This document shows positions 8,650 through 17,712 of a stretch of 64,000 nucleotides of DNA, in pieces; position 1 is the stretch's first letter; every line of letters begins with the position of its first letter. A program made the position numbers and the translations under genes. The stretch is from Cellvibrio sp. KY-YJ-3 (GTDB taxonomy: Bacteria > Pseudomonadota > Gammaproteobacteria > Pseudomonadales > Cellvibrionaceae): the NCBI RefSeq assembly GCF_008806955.1, contig NZ_CP031727.1:124001-188000 (forward strand), written 5' to 3'. A model generated the notes under the pieces. The model was not told the origin of the DNA, searched no databases, and was given only the letters and a program-made list of their open reading frames with translations.

Positions 8650-9288
8650 ATGTTGCAGAGCGTCCGTTTATTCGCCGCCGTTCCAGCGCATTATCTTGCG
8701 CAGCTGGAAAAACACAGTGTATTGCGCAAGTACCCTAAAAATACCGTGCTGGTTACCGAGGGGGATGAGTCGAGCCATTTGTACGTAATTCGCAAAGGCA
8801 CGGTGAGCGCCTACTTGACCAATGACGAAGGACGCCAGGTAAATTTAAATTACATGCAGGATGGCGATTACTTTGGCGAGCTGTCGCTGCTGGACGGCCA
8901 ACCACGCTCGGCCTCGGTAATAACTTTGAGCGATTGTGAAGTGTTGATGCTACCCAAAGCCAGCGTGCACGAGCTGATGCGCGAGTACCCCGACTTCGCA
9001 TTGATGATGCTTACCGAACTGACCCGCCGCGTGCGCGAACTGACCGATAGCGTAAAAGATTTAGCCTTGCTGGATGTGTACGGACGCGTGAGCAGCACGC
9101 TGGAAAAATTATCGGATGAGGATAAACGTATCCACAACCCCAAAGTGACCCATCAGGACATAGCGAATATGGTGGGTTCGTCGCGCGAAATGGTGAGCCG
9201 GATCATGAAACAATTATTGATTGGCGGTTACATAGAGCAGTGCACGGGGTATATCGAAATTAAAAAAAATCTGCCGCGTTATTGGTAA
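8650..9288 (+). CDS. Crp/Fnr-family transcriptional regulator
   Basis: A 212-aa regulator. The N-terminal cyclic-nucleotide-binding domain has a complete phosphate-binding cassette (FGELSLLDGQPRSASV: Glu, Arg and Ser all present), so it can plausibly bind cAMP or cGMP. A long dimerisation helix follows (about 110-140). The C-terminal winged helix-turn-helix is seen in HQDIANMVGSSREMVSRIMK. There are no N-terminal cysteines of the FNR type. It is divergent from the nucleotide cyclase gene 146 bp away. Length and motifs fit CRP/Vfr, but orthology to crp itself cannot be decided here, so I give no symbol. Confidence 0.92.
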   Translation: MLQSVRLFAAVPAHYLAQLEKHSVLRKYPKNTVLVTEGDESSHLYVIRKGTVSAYLTNDEGRQVNLNYMQDGDYFGELSLLDGQPRSASVITLSDCEVLMLPKASVHELMREYPDFALMMLTELTRRVRELTDSVKDLALLDVYGRVSSTLEKLSDEDKRIHNPKVTHQDIANMVGSSREMVSRIMKQLLIGGYIEQCTGYIEIKKNLPRYW

Positions 9289-9320
9289 TTTTTTTAACTG
9301 TTTGATTCCCCTGAAAACAC

Positions 9321-9350
9321 AAAGGCCAGCACCAATAGCTGGCCTTTTTT
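9321..9350 (+). terminator. Terminator between the Crp-type gene and trxC
   Basis: A 10-bp stem AAAGGCCAGC / GCTGGCCTTT with a 7-nt loop and TTTTTT on the plus strand. It lies between convergent genes, and a weaker T tract on the other strand may let it serve trxC too. Confidence 0.85.
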
Positions 9351-9375
9351 ATTGCGCGACATTCATAGTGCCAAA

Positions 9376-9816
9376 TCAATTAAACGCACCCACCTGCACC
9401 AACCAGGCTTTTAATTGCTGCATGGACATAGCGCCAGATACACGCTGCACTTCTTTACCGCCTTTAAATAAAATCAGCGTTGGAATACTGCGAATTCCCC
9501 AGCGCTGGGCAATAGAAGGAACCGCTTCAGTATTTAATTTTGCGCAGCGCAAATAGGGTTCGGATTGCGCCGCCAACTGCTCAAACACCGGCGCAAAACT
9601 TTGGCAGGGGCCGCACCAGGGCGCCCAGCAATCCACTAACACCGGAATATCATTTTTCTCCAAGGTGTTGGCAACATTGCCCGGATTTAATTCCAGCGGC
9701 TTGCCCACAAACAGGGGGCGCTTACATTTACCGCAATTGGGCTTATCGGTGAGCCGTTCGGAGGGTAAACGGTTGGTGGCAAAACAATGGGGGCAATTAA
9801 TTTGAACCGGGTTCAT
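9376..9816 (-). CDS. trxC: Thioredoxin 2
   Basis: A 146-aa thioredoxin with an N-terminal zinc-binding extension. The zinc ligands are C8/C11 (CPHC) and C28/C31 (CGKC). The redox site is WAPWCGPC with C68 and C71, and the cis-Pro loop is RSIPT. This layout is the TrxC hallmark. It reduces disulfides in cytoplasmic proteins using thioredoxin reductase, and in enterobacteria it belongs to the oxidative stress response. It is transcribed alone, between terminators. Confidence 0.95.
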   Translation of the reverse strand: MNPVQINCPHCFATNRLPSERLTDKPNCGKCKRPLFVGKPLELNPGNVANTLEKNDIPVLVDCWAPWCGPCQSFAPVFEQLAAQSEPYLRCAKLNTEAVPSIAQRWGIRSIPTLILFKGGKEVQRVSGAMSMQQLKAWLVQVGAFN

Positions 9817-9904
9817 AGAATATCCACACCTTAACAGGCAATAAAAAACGTGAAATGGGCCCTAGCCAATAAATTTCAAGCAGCCGTCAGTATAGCGCCC
9901 CACA

Positions 9905-9947
9905 CAAAAAAGCCCATGACTGTAAGGGGACAGCCACGGGCAAAAAA
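9905..9947 (-). terminator. Terminator of the RND efflux operon
   Basis: An imperfect stem (GCCC..TG.CTGT / ACAG.CCA..GGGC) with a T tract on the minus strand, about 50 bp after the outer membrane factor stop codon. Confidence 0.65.
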
Positions 9948-9994
9948 GGAAAACTATTCAGGGATTGCAACAATAACTACTGGCGATAAATAAA

Positions 9995-11446
9995 CTAATT
10001 GCGTGTAGCCAGCGCCGATTGCTGGGCAAATTCCCAACCACCACCAAGGGATTTATACACCGCAATCAAATTTAACAGCACCTGCATATCGCTCTGCGCC
10101 AATTGTGCACTGAGGGTTAACTGCGACCGCTCCGCATCCAACACCGTCAGAAAATCGCTGCTCCCCACTTCAAAACGCTTGCGGGCAAATACTGCGGCTT
10201 GATTGCTCGCCTGCAAGGCGCGCTGCAAGCTGGTACGGCGCTCTTCTTCGCGGGTAAAGTTTTGCAGTGCACTGTCGGTTTCCGCTAATGCAGTAAGCAC
10301 CTGTTGCTCAAACTCGGCGATACGCGCCTGGGTGCGGGCATCAGCCGCATCGATTTGCGCATCTACCCTGCCCAGATTGAACGCCGCCCATTCAATGCGC
10401 GGCGAGAATAAAAAGGTATCGGTATTGCTATTGCCCACGCGCGTCCAATCGCTGGACAAATAACCCAAGCCACCAGTGAACGTGACGCTCGGATACAAAT
10501 CCGCTACGCGAATATTGTATTCCGCTACTGCACCCGCCAGCGCTTGTTCAGCGCGGCGAATATCGGGCCGACGTTTTAATAAATCTGTCGGGTTACCCAC
10601 CGCAAAGGATGCGGGAATCTGCGGCAGCGATTTCACCAGCGCCAAGGCCGTTTTTAATTCCGCCGACGGCGTCCCGGTTAAAACACCAATGCGATTCAAG
10701 GCAATATTAATTTCCGCATTTAACGCAGGAATACTGGCACGGGTTAATTCCAGCTGCGCCTCGGCACGCGCCACATCCAGTTGATCGCCGCGCCCCACTT
10801 CAGAAAAACGTTGGGCAAGTTCCAAAGTTTCCTGTTGGTTGAGCACATTACGCAGCGCGACATCCAACAAATATTGATTGCCACGCAAGCTGATATAGGC
10901 ACCGGCAACTTCCGCCGCAATGCTAACCTGCGCCGCTTGTAAATCAGCTTCGCGTGCGGCGAGCTGTGCTTTGGATAATTTCACACCGTTGCGGACACGG
11001 CCGAAAATATCCAGCTCCCAGCTTGCATCAAAACCGGCCTGATAGGTCTCACTGATACGTGAATCCACATCGCCAACAATATCTGCACTCTGCTTTTGAC
11101 GCGCGCCACTCACACCGGCTTCAATTGTGGGATAGCGATCCAACTTGCTGTTGCGCAACAACGCGCGGGATTCCGCCAGCGATGCCTGCGCAATACGGAT
11201 GGAATGATTTTGTTGCAGCGAATTGGCAATTAACTGATTCAACTGCTCATCATTTAATTGCGCCCACCATGCCGCAACCGGCTGCTGCTCACTGGCCGAC
11301 GCAGGCAATACAAATGCTGCCGGCGCCGGCTGAACCTGAGCGAACTGCGCAGACTGCTCAACCGATTTAAAACTGTGACAGGCGCTGATCATGGCGGGCA
11401 ACACAGCGACAACAAAACCTTTTATAAAAACTGATGAAATATTCAT
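9995..11446 (-). CDS. RND efflux outer membrane lipoprotein (OprM/OprN family)
   Basis: A 483-aa outer membrane channel of the TolC-like NodT family. The signal peptide ends in the lipobox ISAC (C23). Two repeated outer membrane efflux domains follow, with long coiled-coil helices rich in Ala and Gln (about 75-270 and 285-470). It forms the trimeric exit duct of a tripartite pump. Its ATG overlaps the stop of the RND gene by 4 bp, and AAGGAG lies 8 nt upstream inside that gene, so translation is probably coupled. It is the last gene of the MFP-RND-OMF operon. Confidence 0.95.
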   Translation of the reverse strand: MNISSVFIKGFVVAVLPAMISACHSFKSVEQSAQFAQVQPAPAAFVLPASASEQQPVAAWWAQLNDEQLNQLIANSLQQNHSIRIAQASLAESRALLRNSKLDRYPTIEAGVSGARQKQSADIVGDVDSRISETYQAGFDASWELDIFGRVRNGVKLSKAQLAAREADLQAAQVSIAAEVAGAYISLRGNQYLLDVALRNVLNQQETLELAQRFSEVGRGDQLDVARAEAQLELTRASIPALNAEINIALNRIGVLTGTPSAELKTALALVKSLPQIPASFAVGNPTDLLKRRPDIRRAEQALAGAVAEYNIRVADLYPSVTFTGGLGYLSSDWTRVGNSNTDTFLFSPRIEWAAFNLGRVDAQIDAADARTQARIAEFEQQVLTALAETDSALQNFTREEERRTSLQRALQASNQAAVFARKRFEVGSSDFLTVLDAERSQLTLSAQLAQSDMQVLLNLIAVYKSLGGGWEFAQQSALATRN

Positions 11447-14400
11447 GATTGCAACTCCTTATGGCTTGCAACGGCAGGCGTACCGGTATGCACTGGTGCG
11501 GGTGAAAGCTCTTCTTTCCCCTCAACTTTATAACTGCGTTTACCTTCCAGCTTGCGCAACAGCACATAAAACATCGGCGTAAAAAACAGACCAAAGAAAG
11601 TCACGCCCAACATGCCGGAGAAAACGGCTATGCCCATTACACTGCGCATTTCGGCACCGGCGCCAGTAGAGAACACCATCGGTAATACACCCATAATAAA
11701 AGCAAAAGAGGTCATTAATATCGGGCGTAACCGCATACGGCTGGCGGTAATGGCCGCCTCATAGGTTGCCATGCCGCGCTGCTCTAATTCGCGCGCAAAC
11801 TCCACAATCAAAATGGCGTTTTTGCTGGCGAGACCGGCGAGCACAAACAAACTAATTTGGGTGAAGATATTGTTGTCGCCGTTGGTAATCCACACACCAA
11901 AAAGTGCAGACAAAATGGAGAGCGGAACAATAGTCACCACTACCAGTGGCAATGCCAAACTTTCATACTGTGCGGCCAGCACCAGGAACACCAACAACAG
12001 ACACAGCGGCAAAATATAAATCGCAGTATTGCCTGCCAGTACTTCTTGATAAGTTAAATCAGTCCATTCATACACAATGCCACTGGGCAACACTTCATCA
12101 AGAATTTCATCAATCGCATCCTGCGCTTGACCACTGGAATAGCCAGGCGCGGCGTTACCGTTAATATCCGCTGCTAAATAGCCGTTGTAGTGCGCGGCAC
12201 TTTCAGGACCGTAACTTTCTTCCATGGTCAACACCGAACCCAAGGGCACCATATCGCCTTGCACATTACGCACTTTTAAATTCAGTGCATCCGCCGGGGT
12301 ATTGCGATACTCCGCATCTGCCTGGGCGATAACCTGATAGGTGCGACCAAATTGATTGAAATCATTGACATAAAGCGAACCCAAATAGATTTGCATAGTG
12401 TCAAAAATTTCTTTCACATTCAGGCCGAGCTGTTTGGCTTTGGTGCGATCCACATCGGCATACAATTGCGGCACATTGATTTTGTAGTTGGAAAACACAC
12501 TGGCTAATTCCGGGCGCTGCATGGCTTTTTGTTGCACTTGCGCCACAACTTCTGCCAGCTTTTCGTAACCCAAACCAGCGCGATCCTCAATTTGCAATTT
12601 AAAACCGCCAGTAGTTCCCAAACCGCGCACCGGTGGTGGAGGGAATACCGCAATAAATGCCTCTTCGATACCGGCAAATTTCATTTGCAGCTTTTGCGAA
12701 ATAGCCGCGGCCGATAAATCTGCACCATTGCGCTCATCAAATGCATCCAGCGTTAAAAACACAATGCCGGCACTGGAGCTATTGGTGAAACCATTAATAC
12801 TCAAGCCTGGAAATTGCACTGCACTTTCCACACCGGCTTCGGCCAAACCAATTTCACCCATTTCACGGATGACTTGCTCAGTGCGCGCCAGAGTGGCGCC
12901 ATCGGGCAGCTGGGCGAAAGCGATTAAATATTGTTTATCCTGCGCGGGCACAAATCCTTTGGGAATAATATTAAAACCGACCGCCGTCACCGCCAGCAGC
13001 ACCGCATAAACGCCTACAGCCATTGCTTTGCGGCCTAATAATTTCCCGACTTTGGTTGAGTAATCACCGGAGGCGCGATTAAAACTGCGATTAAACCAAC
13101 CAAAAAAGCGACCAAAGAGTTTATCCATAATGCGCGTCAGGCGATCTTTGGGTGCATCGTGACTTTTTAACAAAATCGCCGCTAATGCCGGACTTAATGT
13201 CAGCGAGTTAATAGCAGAGATCACGGTAGAGATTGCAATAGTTAACGCAAATTGTTGATAGAACTGTCCGGTCAAACCACTCACAAAGGCGATAGGTACA
13301 AACACGGCAACCAGGGTCAATGAAATCGCAATAATCGGCCCGCTCACTTCCTGCATGGCTTTATAAGTGGCCGCAAGTGGCGTTAACCCTTCTTCAATAT
13401 TTCGCTCCACGTTTTCCACTACCACGATGGCATCGTCCACCACGATACCAATCGCCAACACCAAACCGAACAGTGACAAGGTATTAATCGAAAAACCAAA
13501 GGCCCACATCAACGAAAAGGTACCGATGATTGAAACAGGAACGGCAAGCAGCGGAATAATGGATGCGCGCCAGGTTTGCAAAAATAAAATCACTACCACC
13601 ACGACTAATGCCAGTGCTTCGAGCAAGGTTTTGATTACCGCGCTGATGGAGCTTTTTACAAAAATAGTAGGGTCGTAAACGACTTTATATTCCACCCCCG
13701 CCGGAAAACGCTCGGATAATTGCGCCATGGTTGAGCGCACCGCATCGGAAATTTGAATGGCATTAGCACCGGGCGATTGGAAAATAGGAATCGCCACCGC
13801 CGGTTGGTTATCCAACATGGCATTCAAACTAAATTCTGACGCACCCATTTCAATGCGCGCCACATCTTTCAAGCGAGTAATTTCACCAGTAGCGCCCGCG
13901 CGGATAATAATTTCGCCAAATTCTTCCGGATTATCCAAACGCCCCTTGGCATTGATGGGCAATTGCACATCCACCAAATCAGTAACCGGCGCGCCGCCAA
14001 TCATACCGGCCGCGACTTGTACATTTTGTTCACGAATCGCGTTAACAACATCATTCGCAGTGAGATTTTTTTCGGCGATGGTTTCCGGATTCAACCAAAT
14101 ACGCATAGCGTAATCGCCCGAACCAAACAATCGCACCTGGCCTACACCGGTCACTTTGGCGAGCTCATCTTTAATGTTCATGAGCGCATAGTTGCGCAAA
14201 TAAAGTTCGTCGTAACTTTTATCCGGCGAAATTAAATGCACCACCATGGTTAAATCGGGCGAGCTTTTTACGACGGTAACACCGCGCTGGCGGGTGACAT
14301 CCGGCAAACGTGGCAGCGCTTGGGAAACACGGTTTTGCACCATCTGCTGCGCAAGGTCAACATCGGTGCCTATTTTAAAAGTGACGGTCAAGGTCAAGCG

Positions 14401-14664
14401 GCCATCGGTAGTCGCTTGTGAAAACATGTACAACATATTTTCAGTGCCCGCCAATTGCTCTTCCAAGGGCGTAGCAACCGTTTCAGCAATGACCTTCGGG
14501 TTAGCGCCAGGATAGGACGCACTCACCACCACCGAAGGTGGCGATACATCCGGGTATTCCGATATAGGCAATTGAAACATGGCGAGTAAACCGGCGATAA
14601 AAATCAACAGTGAAATCACGCCGGCAAAAATGGGACGATCCACAAAAAATTTGGATATGTTCAT
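11443..14664 (-). CDS. RND multidrug efflux transporter (MexF-like)
   Basis: An inner membrane hydrophobe/amphiphile efflux pump of 1073 aa, the usual length for the family. It begins MNISKFFVDRPIFAGVISLL and has 12 predicted membrane helices and two large periplasmic loops. TM4 carries the proton-relay pair in GIVVDDAIVVVENV. The N-terminal part most resembles MexF and related pumps. I start at the ATG at 14664; the open frame extends 44 residues further upstream, but that part looks unlike the family. It exports hydrophobic drugs or toxic metabolites using the proton gradient, with the flanking fusion and outer membrane proteins. Confidence 0.95.
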   Translation of the reverse strand: MNISKFFVDRPIFAGVISLLIFIAGLLAMFQLPISEYPDVSPPSVVVSASYPGANPKVIAETVATPLEEQLAGTENMLYMFSQATTDGRLTLTVTFKIGTDVDLAQQMVQNRVSQALPRLPDVTRQRGVTVVKSSPDLTMVVHLISPDKSYDELYLRNYALMNIKDELAKVTGVGQVRLFGSGDYAMRIWLNPETIAEKNLTANDVVNAIREQNVQVAAGMIGGAPVTDLVDVQLPINAKGRLDNPEEFGEIIIRAGATGEITRLKDVARIEMGASEFSLNAMLDNQPAVAIPIFQSPGANAIQISDAVRSTMAQLSERFPAGVEYKVVYDPTIFVKSSISAVIKTLLEALALVVVVVILFLQTWRASIIPLLAVPVSIIGTFSLMWAFGFSINTLSLFGLVLAIGIVVDDAIVVVENVERNIEEGLTPLAATYKAMQEVSGPIIAISLTLVAVFVPIAFVSGLTGQFYQQFALTIAISTVISAINSLTLSPALAAILLKSHDAPKDRLTRIMDKLFGRFFGWFNRSFNRASGDYSTKVGKLLGRKAMAVGVYAVLLAVTAVGFNIIPKGFVPAQDKQYLIAFAQLPDGATLARTEQVIREMGEIGLAEAGVESAVQFPGLSINGFTNSSSAGIVFLTLDAFDERNGADLSAAAISQKLQMKFAGIEEAFIAVFPPPPVRGLGTTGGFKLQIEDRAGLGYEKLAEVVAQVQQKAMQRPELASVFSNYKINVPQLYADVDRTKAKQLGLNVKEIFDTMQIYLGSLYVNDFNQFGRTYQVIAQADAEYRNTPADALNLKVRNVQGDMVPLGSVLTMEESYGPESAAHYNGYLAADINGNAAPGYSSGQAQDAIDEILDEVLPSGIVYEWTDLTYQEVLAGNTAIYILPLCLLLVFLVLAAQYESLALPLVVVTIVPLSILSALFGVWITNGDNNIFTQISLFVLAGLASKNAILIVEFARELEQRGMATYEAAITASRMRLRPILMTSFAFIMGVLPMVFSTGAGAEMRSVMGIAVFSGMLGVTFFGLFFTPMFYVLLRKLEGKRSYKVEGKEELSPAPVHTGTPAVASHKELQS

Positions 14665-14832
14665 GGTGAGCCTGCTTGCAAATGGGCCAAAAATAAATTT
14701 GAAAATAGCTGCGAAAATAAATCTAACGCGAGAGAAAAATAGTGAATTAACTGATGAGCTTGGAGAGCGCCGGTGCCGAACACCGATGCAACTCATTACA
14801 AAAACAATTGGGATTAAATGCGCGTGTTGCTA

Positions 14833-16002
14833 TTAATGACTGGATGCCACCGCTGCCGTAGTACCCGCTTGTGTCACACTCGGATTGACTACACTATTCG
14901 GCCGCACATGGGACAGGCCATTCACAATCACCTTATCGCCCGCAGAAACGCCGGCCACTATGACGCGCTGCCCCTGGTGATGCTCACCCAAGGTGATTTC
15001 TTTGTAGGTGGCGGTATTATTTTCATCCACCACCAACACAAACTTTTTACTTTGATTGGTGCCAATTGCACGCTCGGGCACTAACAACGCCTGAATTTTT
15101 TCCGCCGAACCCAAACGCACATTGGCAAACATACCTGCGGTTAACGCGCCATCTTTATTATCAAAAATAGCGCGGGCGCGAATGGTGCCGCTGTTGGTAT
15201 CCAGGCGATTATCAAAGGCGGAAATATTGCCGTTGTAGGTGACACTGCTATCGCTGGCGAGCGTTAACTCTACAGGCATGTCCTGCGTATTTTTGGTGTT
15301 GCGCACGAACTGGATATACGTGGCTTCATCCACATTAAATTCGGCGTAGAGTTTGTCGTTAGCCACAATTTGCGTGAGCAGTGGTGCGTTGGCTCCCGCC
15401 TCTACCACATTGCCCACCGTTAATTCCGCACGACCAACACGACCGCTAATCGGCGCACTAATGTGGGCGTATTCCAAATCCAGCTTTGCTTGGCTTAAGG
15501 CCGCCTCCGCTTGTTTTACATCGGCTTGCGCAACTTGATGGGTACTGAACGCGGAGTCGTAAATACTTTGCGACACCAGCTTGGCGGCGATTAATTGTTG
15601 GGCGCGATTCAATTCATCCTGTGCGAGTTTGGCACGGGACTGGGCCGTGGCTAATTGCGCCTGGGCGCGCTGCACCGATGCTTGATGGGGGCGCGGATCA
15701 ATGACAAACAGCGGCTGGCCTTTTTTCACTTGCTGGCCTTCAGTAAACAGTACTTGCTGGATGGTGCCGCTCACCAAGGGCTTGATGGCCGCACTTTCAA
15801 CCGGCGCTAAACGGCCGGAGAAACTGGCCCAGGTGCGGATCTCTTGCGGTTCCAAAATCACTACATCTACCGCTGGCGCAGGTGGTACGGCCGCAGCTGC
15901 CGAGGCCTCCACACCAGTGACATGATAAAAACCAACGATACCTGTGAGTATGGCCAATGCGCTGAGGGTTAAAAACTTGCGGGGGAAAATTGTGCTACTC
16001 AT
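14833..16002 (-). CDS. RND efflux periplasmic adaptor (membrane fusion protein)
   Basis: A 389-aa HlyD/AcrA-type adaptor. An uncleaved or cleaved N-terminal hydrophobic segment (about 9-30) has no lipobox. A lipoyl half (SGTIQQVLFTEGQQVKKGQP), a coiled-coil hairpin rich in Ala/Gln (about 105-165), the second lipoyl half (ISAPISGRVGRAE) and a beta-barrel domain follow. It bridges the RND pump and the outer membrane factor. It is the first gene of the operon (AGGAG 7 nt upstream), 168 bp before the RND gene. A TetR-type operator lies about 100 bp upstream. Confidence 0.95.
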   Translation of the reverse strand: MSSTIFPRKFLTLSALAILTGIVGFYHVTGVEASAAAAVPPAPAVDVVILEPQEIRTWASFSGRLAPVESAAIKPLVSGTIQQVLFTEGQQVKKGQPLFVIDPRPHQASVQRAQAQLATAQSRAKLAQDELNRAQQLIAAKLVSQSIYDSAFSTHQVAQADVKQAEAALSQAKLDLEYAHISAPISGRVGRAELTVGNVVEAGANAPLLTQIVANDKLYAEFNVDEATYIQFVRNTKNTQDMPVELTLASDSSVTYNGNISAFDNRLDTNSGTIRARAIFDNKDGALTAGMFANVRLGSAEKIQALLVPERAIGTNQSKKFVLVVDENNTATYKEITLGEHHQGQRVIVAGVSAGDKVIVNGLSHVRPNSVVNPSVTQAGTTAAVASSH

Positions 16003-16097
16003 GATAGTCTCCTGTTGCTCCTGAGCAAATCAATGCCAAGCTAAAACTCCCTGGACACAAAATCGGCGGGGTTAAACCGGTCATTTCGCAAAACTAT

Positions 16098-16115
16098 ACA
16101 TACCGGTAGGTATGG
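16098..16115. promoter_or_regulatory. TetR-type operator, efflux side
   Basis: ACATACC-GGTA-GGTATGG: 7-bp arms, one mismatch, 4-bp spacer. It lies on the efflux-operon side of the 328-bp intergenic region and has the same architecture as the site at 16279. The rest of this intergenic region shows nothing else that I can name. Confidence 0.75.
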
Positions 16116-16278
16116 AGGTCAACATTTTTTTAATTTTGTTGATTATTCCCGCCCCAATGGCAGGCAGCAAAATTGATAAAAGTGAGAAAAATCAAGGGCT
16201 TTAGCCTATAAAGCGAAGATGAGCGCGGTAACACAACTGGCATACTGCCCTGTTGTGGCGCAAGCTTGTGATTGAAAA

Positions 16279-16296
16279 ACATACCGGCCGGTATCA
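16279..16296. promoter_or_regulatory. TetR-type operator, regulator side
   Basis: ACATACC-GGCC-GGTATCA, containing the perfect 14-bp palindrome ATACCGGCCGGTAT. It lies 35 bp upstream of the tetR-type start codon, which fits autorepression. Confidence 0.75.
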
Positions 16297-16330
16297 TAAT
16301 AACCATAACGTTTGTACGAGAATCCAGCTT

Positions 16331-16978
16331 ATGAGCACTACAGATACCCGCACTTTGCTACTGGAAACCGCGCTGAACCTGATCTGGAACAGCAACTACA
16401 ACTCTGTGGGCGTGAATGAAATTTGCAAACAAGCGGGCGTGACCAAGGGTAGCTTCTATCACCACTTTGAATCCAAGGCGGAGCTATTTTGTGAGGCAAC
16501 TTCCCACCATTGGGATCAAATCCGCCAGGATTTGGACTGTATTCTCTCGCCCATTAATTCGCCGCTGGAACAGCTGGAGAACTGGCTGCAATTTATTTAC
16601 ATCAACAAGGTAGGCGAAGATAAAGACAACGTTCCCGGTTGTGCGCTGTTTAGCGCAGGTATGCAGACTGGTTGTGGCGACACGCGCATTACCGACACCT
16701 TGCAACTCATGACCGAACGCGGTGCGAAATACAATCAAGCGCTGGTGCGCAGCTTAAAAAATGGCAATTATTTACTGGAATCGCCGGAGCAGGACATAGA
16801 ACAAATTGCGCGCCTGATGCAGCAGTATGTGCAAGGCGCAATTAGCCACGCGCAAGTGACACGCAATATTGATAATGTAAAACAGGATTTGCCGCAGGGC
16901 ATTTATCGTTTGATTGGCTTGAAACCGGAATATTGGTACAGCGCCAAACCCACCTGGCCCTGCACCCAGGCCGCCTAA
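16331..16978 (+). CDS. TetR-family repressor of the RND operon
   Basis: A 215-aa TetR/AcrR regulator. The N-terminal helix-turn-helix is clear: VGVNEICKQAGVTKGSFYHH followed by FESKAELF. The rest is a helical ligand-binding and dimerisation domain. I start at the ATG at 16331 (MSTTDTRTLL); the longer frame adds 26 residues overlapping the operator region. It is divergent from the efflux operon. Two operators of identical layout flank the intergenic region, one for each direction, so it probably represses both itself and the pump until a pump substrate binds (inference). Confidence 0.92.
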   Translation: MSTTDTRTLLLETALNLIWNSNYNSVGVNEICKQAGVTKGSFYHHFESKAELFCEATSHHWDQIRQDLDCILSPINSPLEQLENWLQFIYINKVGEDKDNVPGCALFSAGMQTGCGDTRITDTLQLMTERGAKYNQALVRSLKNGNYLLESPEQDIEQIARLMQQYVQGAISHAQVTRNIDNVKQDLPQGIYRLIGLKPEYWYSAKPTWPCTQAA

Positions 16979-17010
16979 CATTTACGGCGGCACCACCAAC
17001 AAATCTGCAT

Positions 17011-17042
17011 AAAAAAGCCCGCAACCAGTGCGGGCTTTTTTT
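17011..17042. terminator. Bidirectional terminator between tetR-type gene and slyD
   Basis: AAAAAGCCCGC / GCGGGCTTTTT stem with a 7-nt loop and A and T tracts on both sides, between convergent genes. Confidence 0.88.
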
Positions 17043-17062
17043 ATGCGCAACGCGCGAAAAAA

Positions 17063-17560
17063 TTAGTCGTGGTGATGACCACCAACGCCATGCGCATGGC
17101 CATGCGCCAGCTCTTCCGCGGTTGCATCGCGCACCTCAACCACTTCCAATTCGAAGTCGAGATTTTTGCCGGCAAGTGGGTGATTGCTGTCGATATCGAC
17201 ATTGAATTTACCCACTTTTAATACCACGGCATCCCAGGGACCGTGCTGGGTATTTACCGCGACTTTCATGCCGGGTTTGATTTTGTTTTTGATTTTTTCG
17301 TAGCCCAGCAAATGTTTGATGGGAATGCGTTGGGTCGCGTTTTCCTGACGCACACCATACCCCTGTTCGGGAGTCAGATTTACGGTGACTTTATCGCCTG
17401 CTTGTTTGCCTTCCAATGCGGCTTCTAATGCCGCCAGCAAGCCACTGTGTCCGTGTAAATAAAGAGTTGGATCTGACTCGTAAGAAGTTTCGAGCAGTTC
17501 ACCGCCCGTTTCGCTCAGGCGATAGTGAAAGCTGACAACTTTGTCGGCACTGATTTGCAT
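17063..17560 (-). CDS. slyD: FKBP-type peptidyl-prolyl isomerase SlyD
   Basis: A 165-aa FKBP-like isomerase with the inserted-flap (IF) chaperone domain in its middle (about 70-125, NATQRIPIKHLLGYEK onward) and the start ADKVVSFHYRLSETGGELLE typical of SlyD. It ends in a short His-rich tail (HGHAHGVGGHHHD) that can bind nickel or other metals, shorter than in E. coli. It speeds proline isomerisation, acts as a folding chaperone, and in some bacteria helps hydrogenase maturation. GGAG lies 6 nt upstream. It is monocistronic. Confidence 0.93.
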   Translation of the reverse strand: MQISADKVVSFHYRLSETGGELLETSYESDPTLYLHGHSGLLAALEAALEGKQAGDKVTVNLTPEQGYGVRQENATQRIPIKHLLGYEKIKNKIKPGMKVAVNTQHGPWDAVVLKVGKFNVDIDSNHPLAGKNLDFELEVVEVRDATAEELAHGHAHGVGGHHHD

Positions 17561-17712
17561 AACAACTCCAAAAGATTGGCTGTAAATAGCGGAAATGGGT
17601 CGAGGGGTTTTGAGGGCGCGAATTAGAGCACAAAAGCGGGCGCAGGCACAATTTAGCAGGCGCAGTGCAAGTCGCGTATCATCTCACCACTACCCAAGCC
17701 CGACAGCGAACC

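Noticed and set aside
14665-14796. 44-residue N-terminal extension of the RND pump
   Set aside because: RND pumps of this family start a few residues before FFVDRPIFA. The extension is basic and unlike the family.
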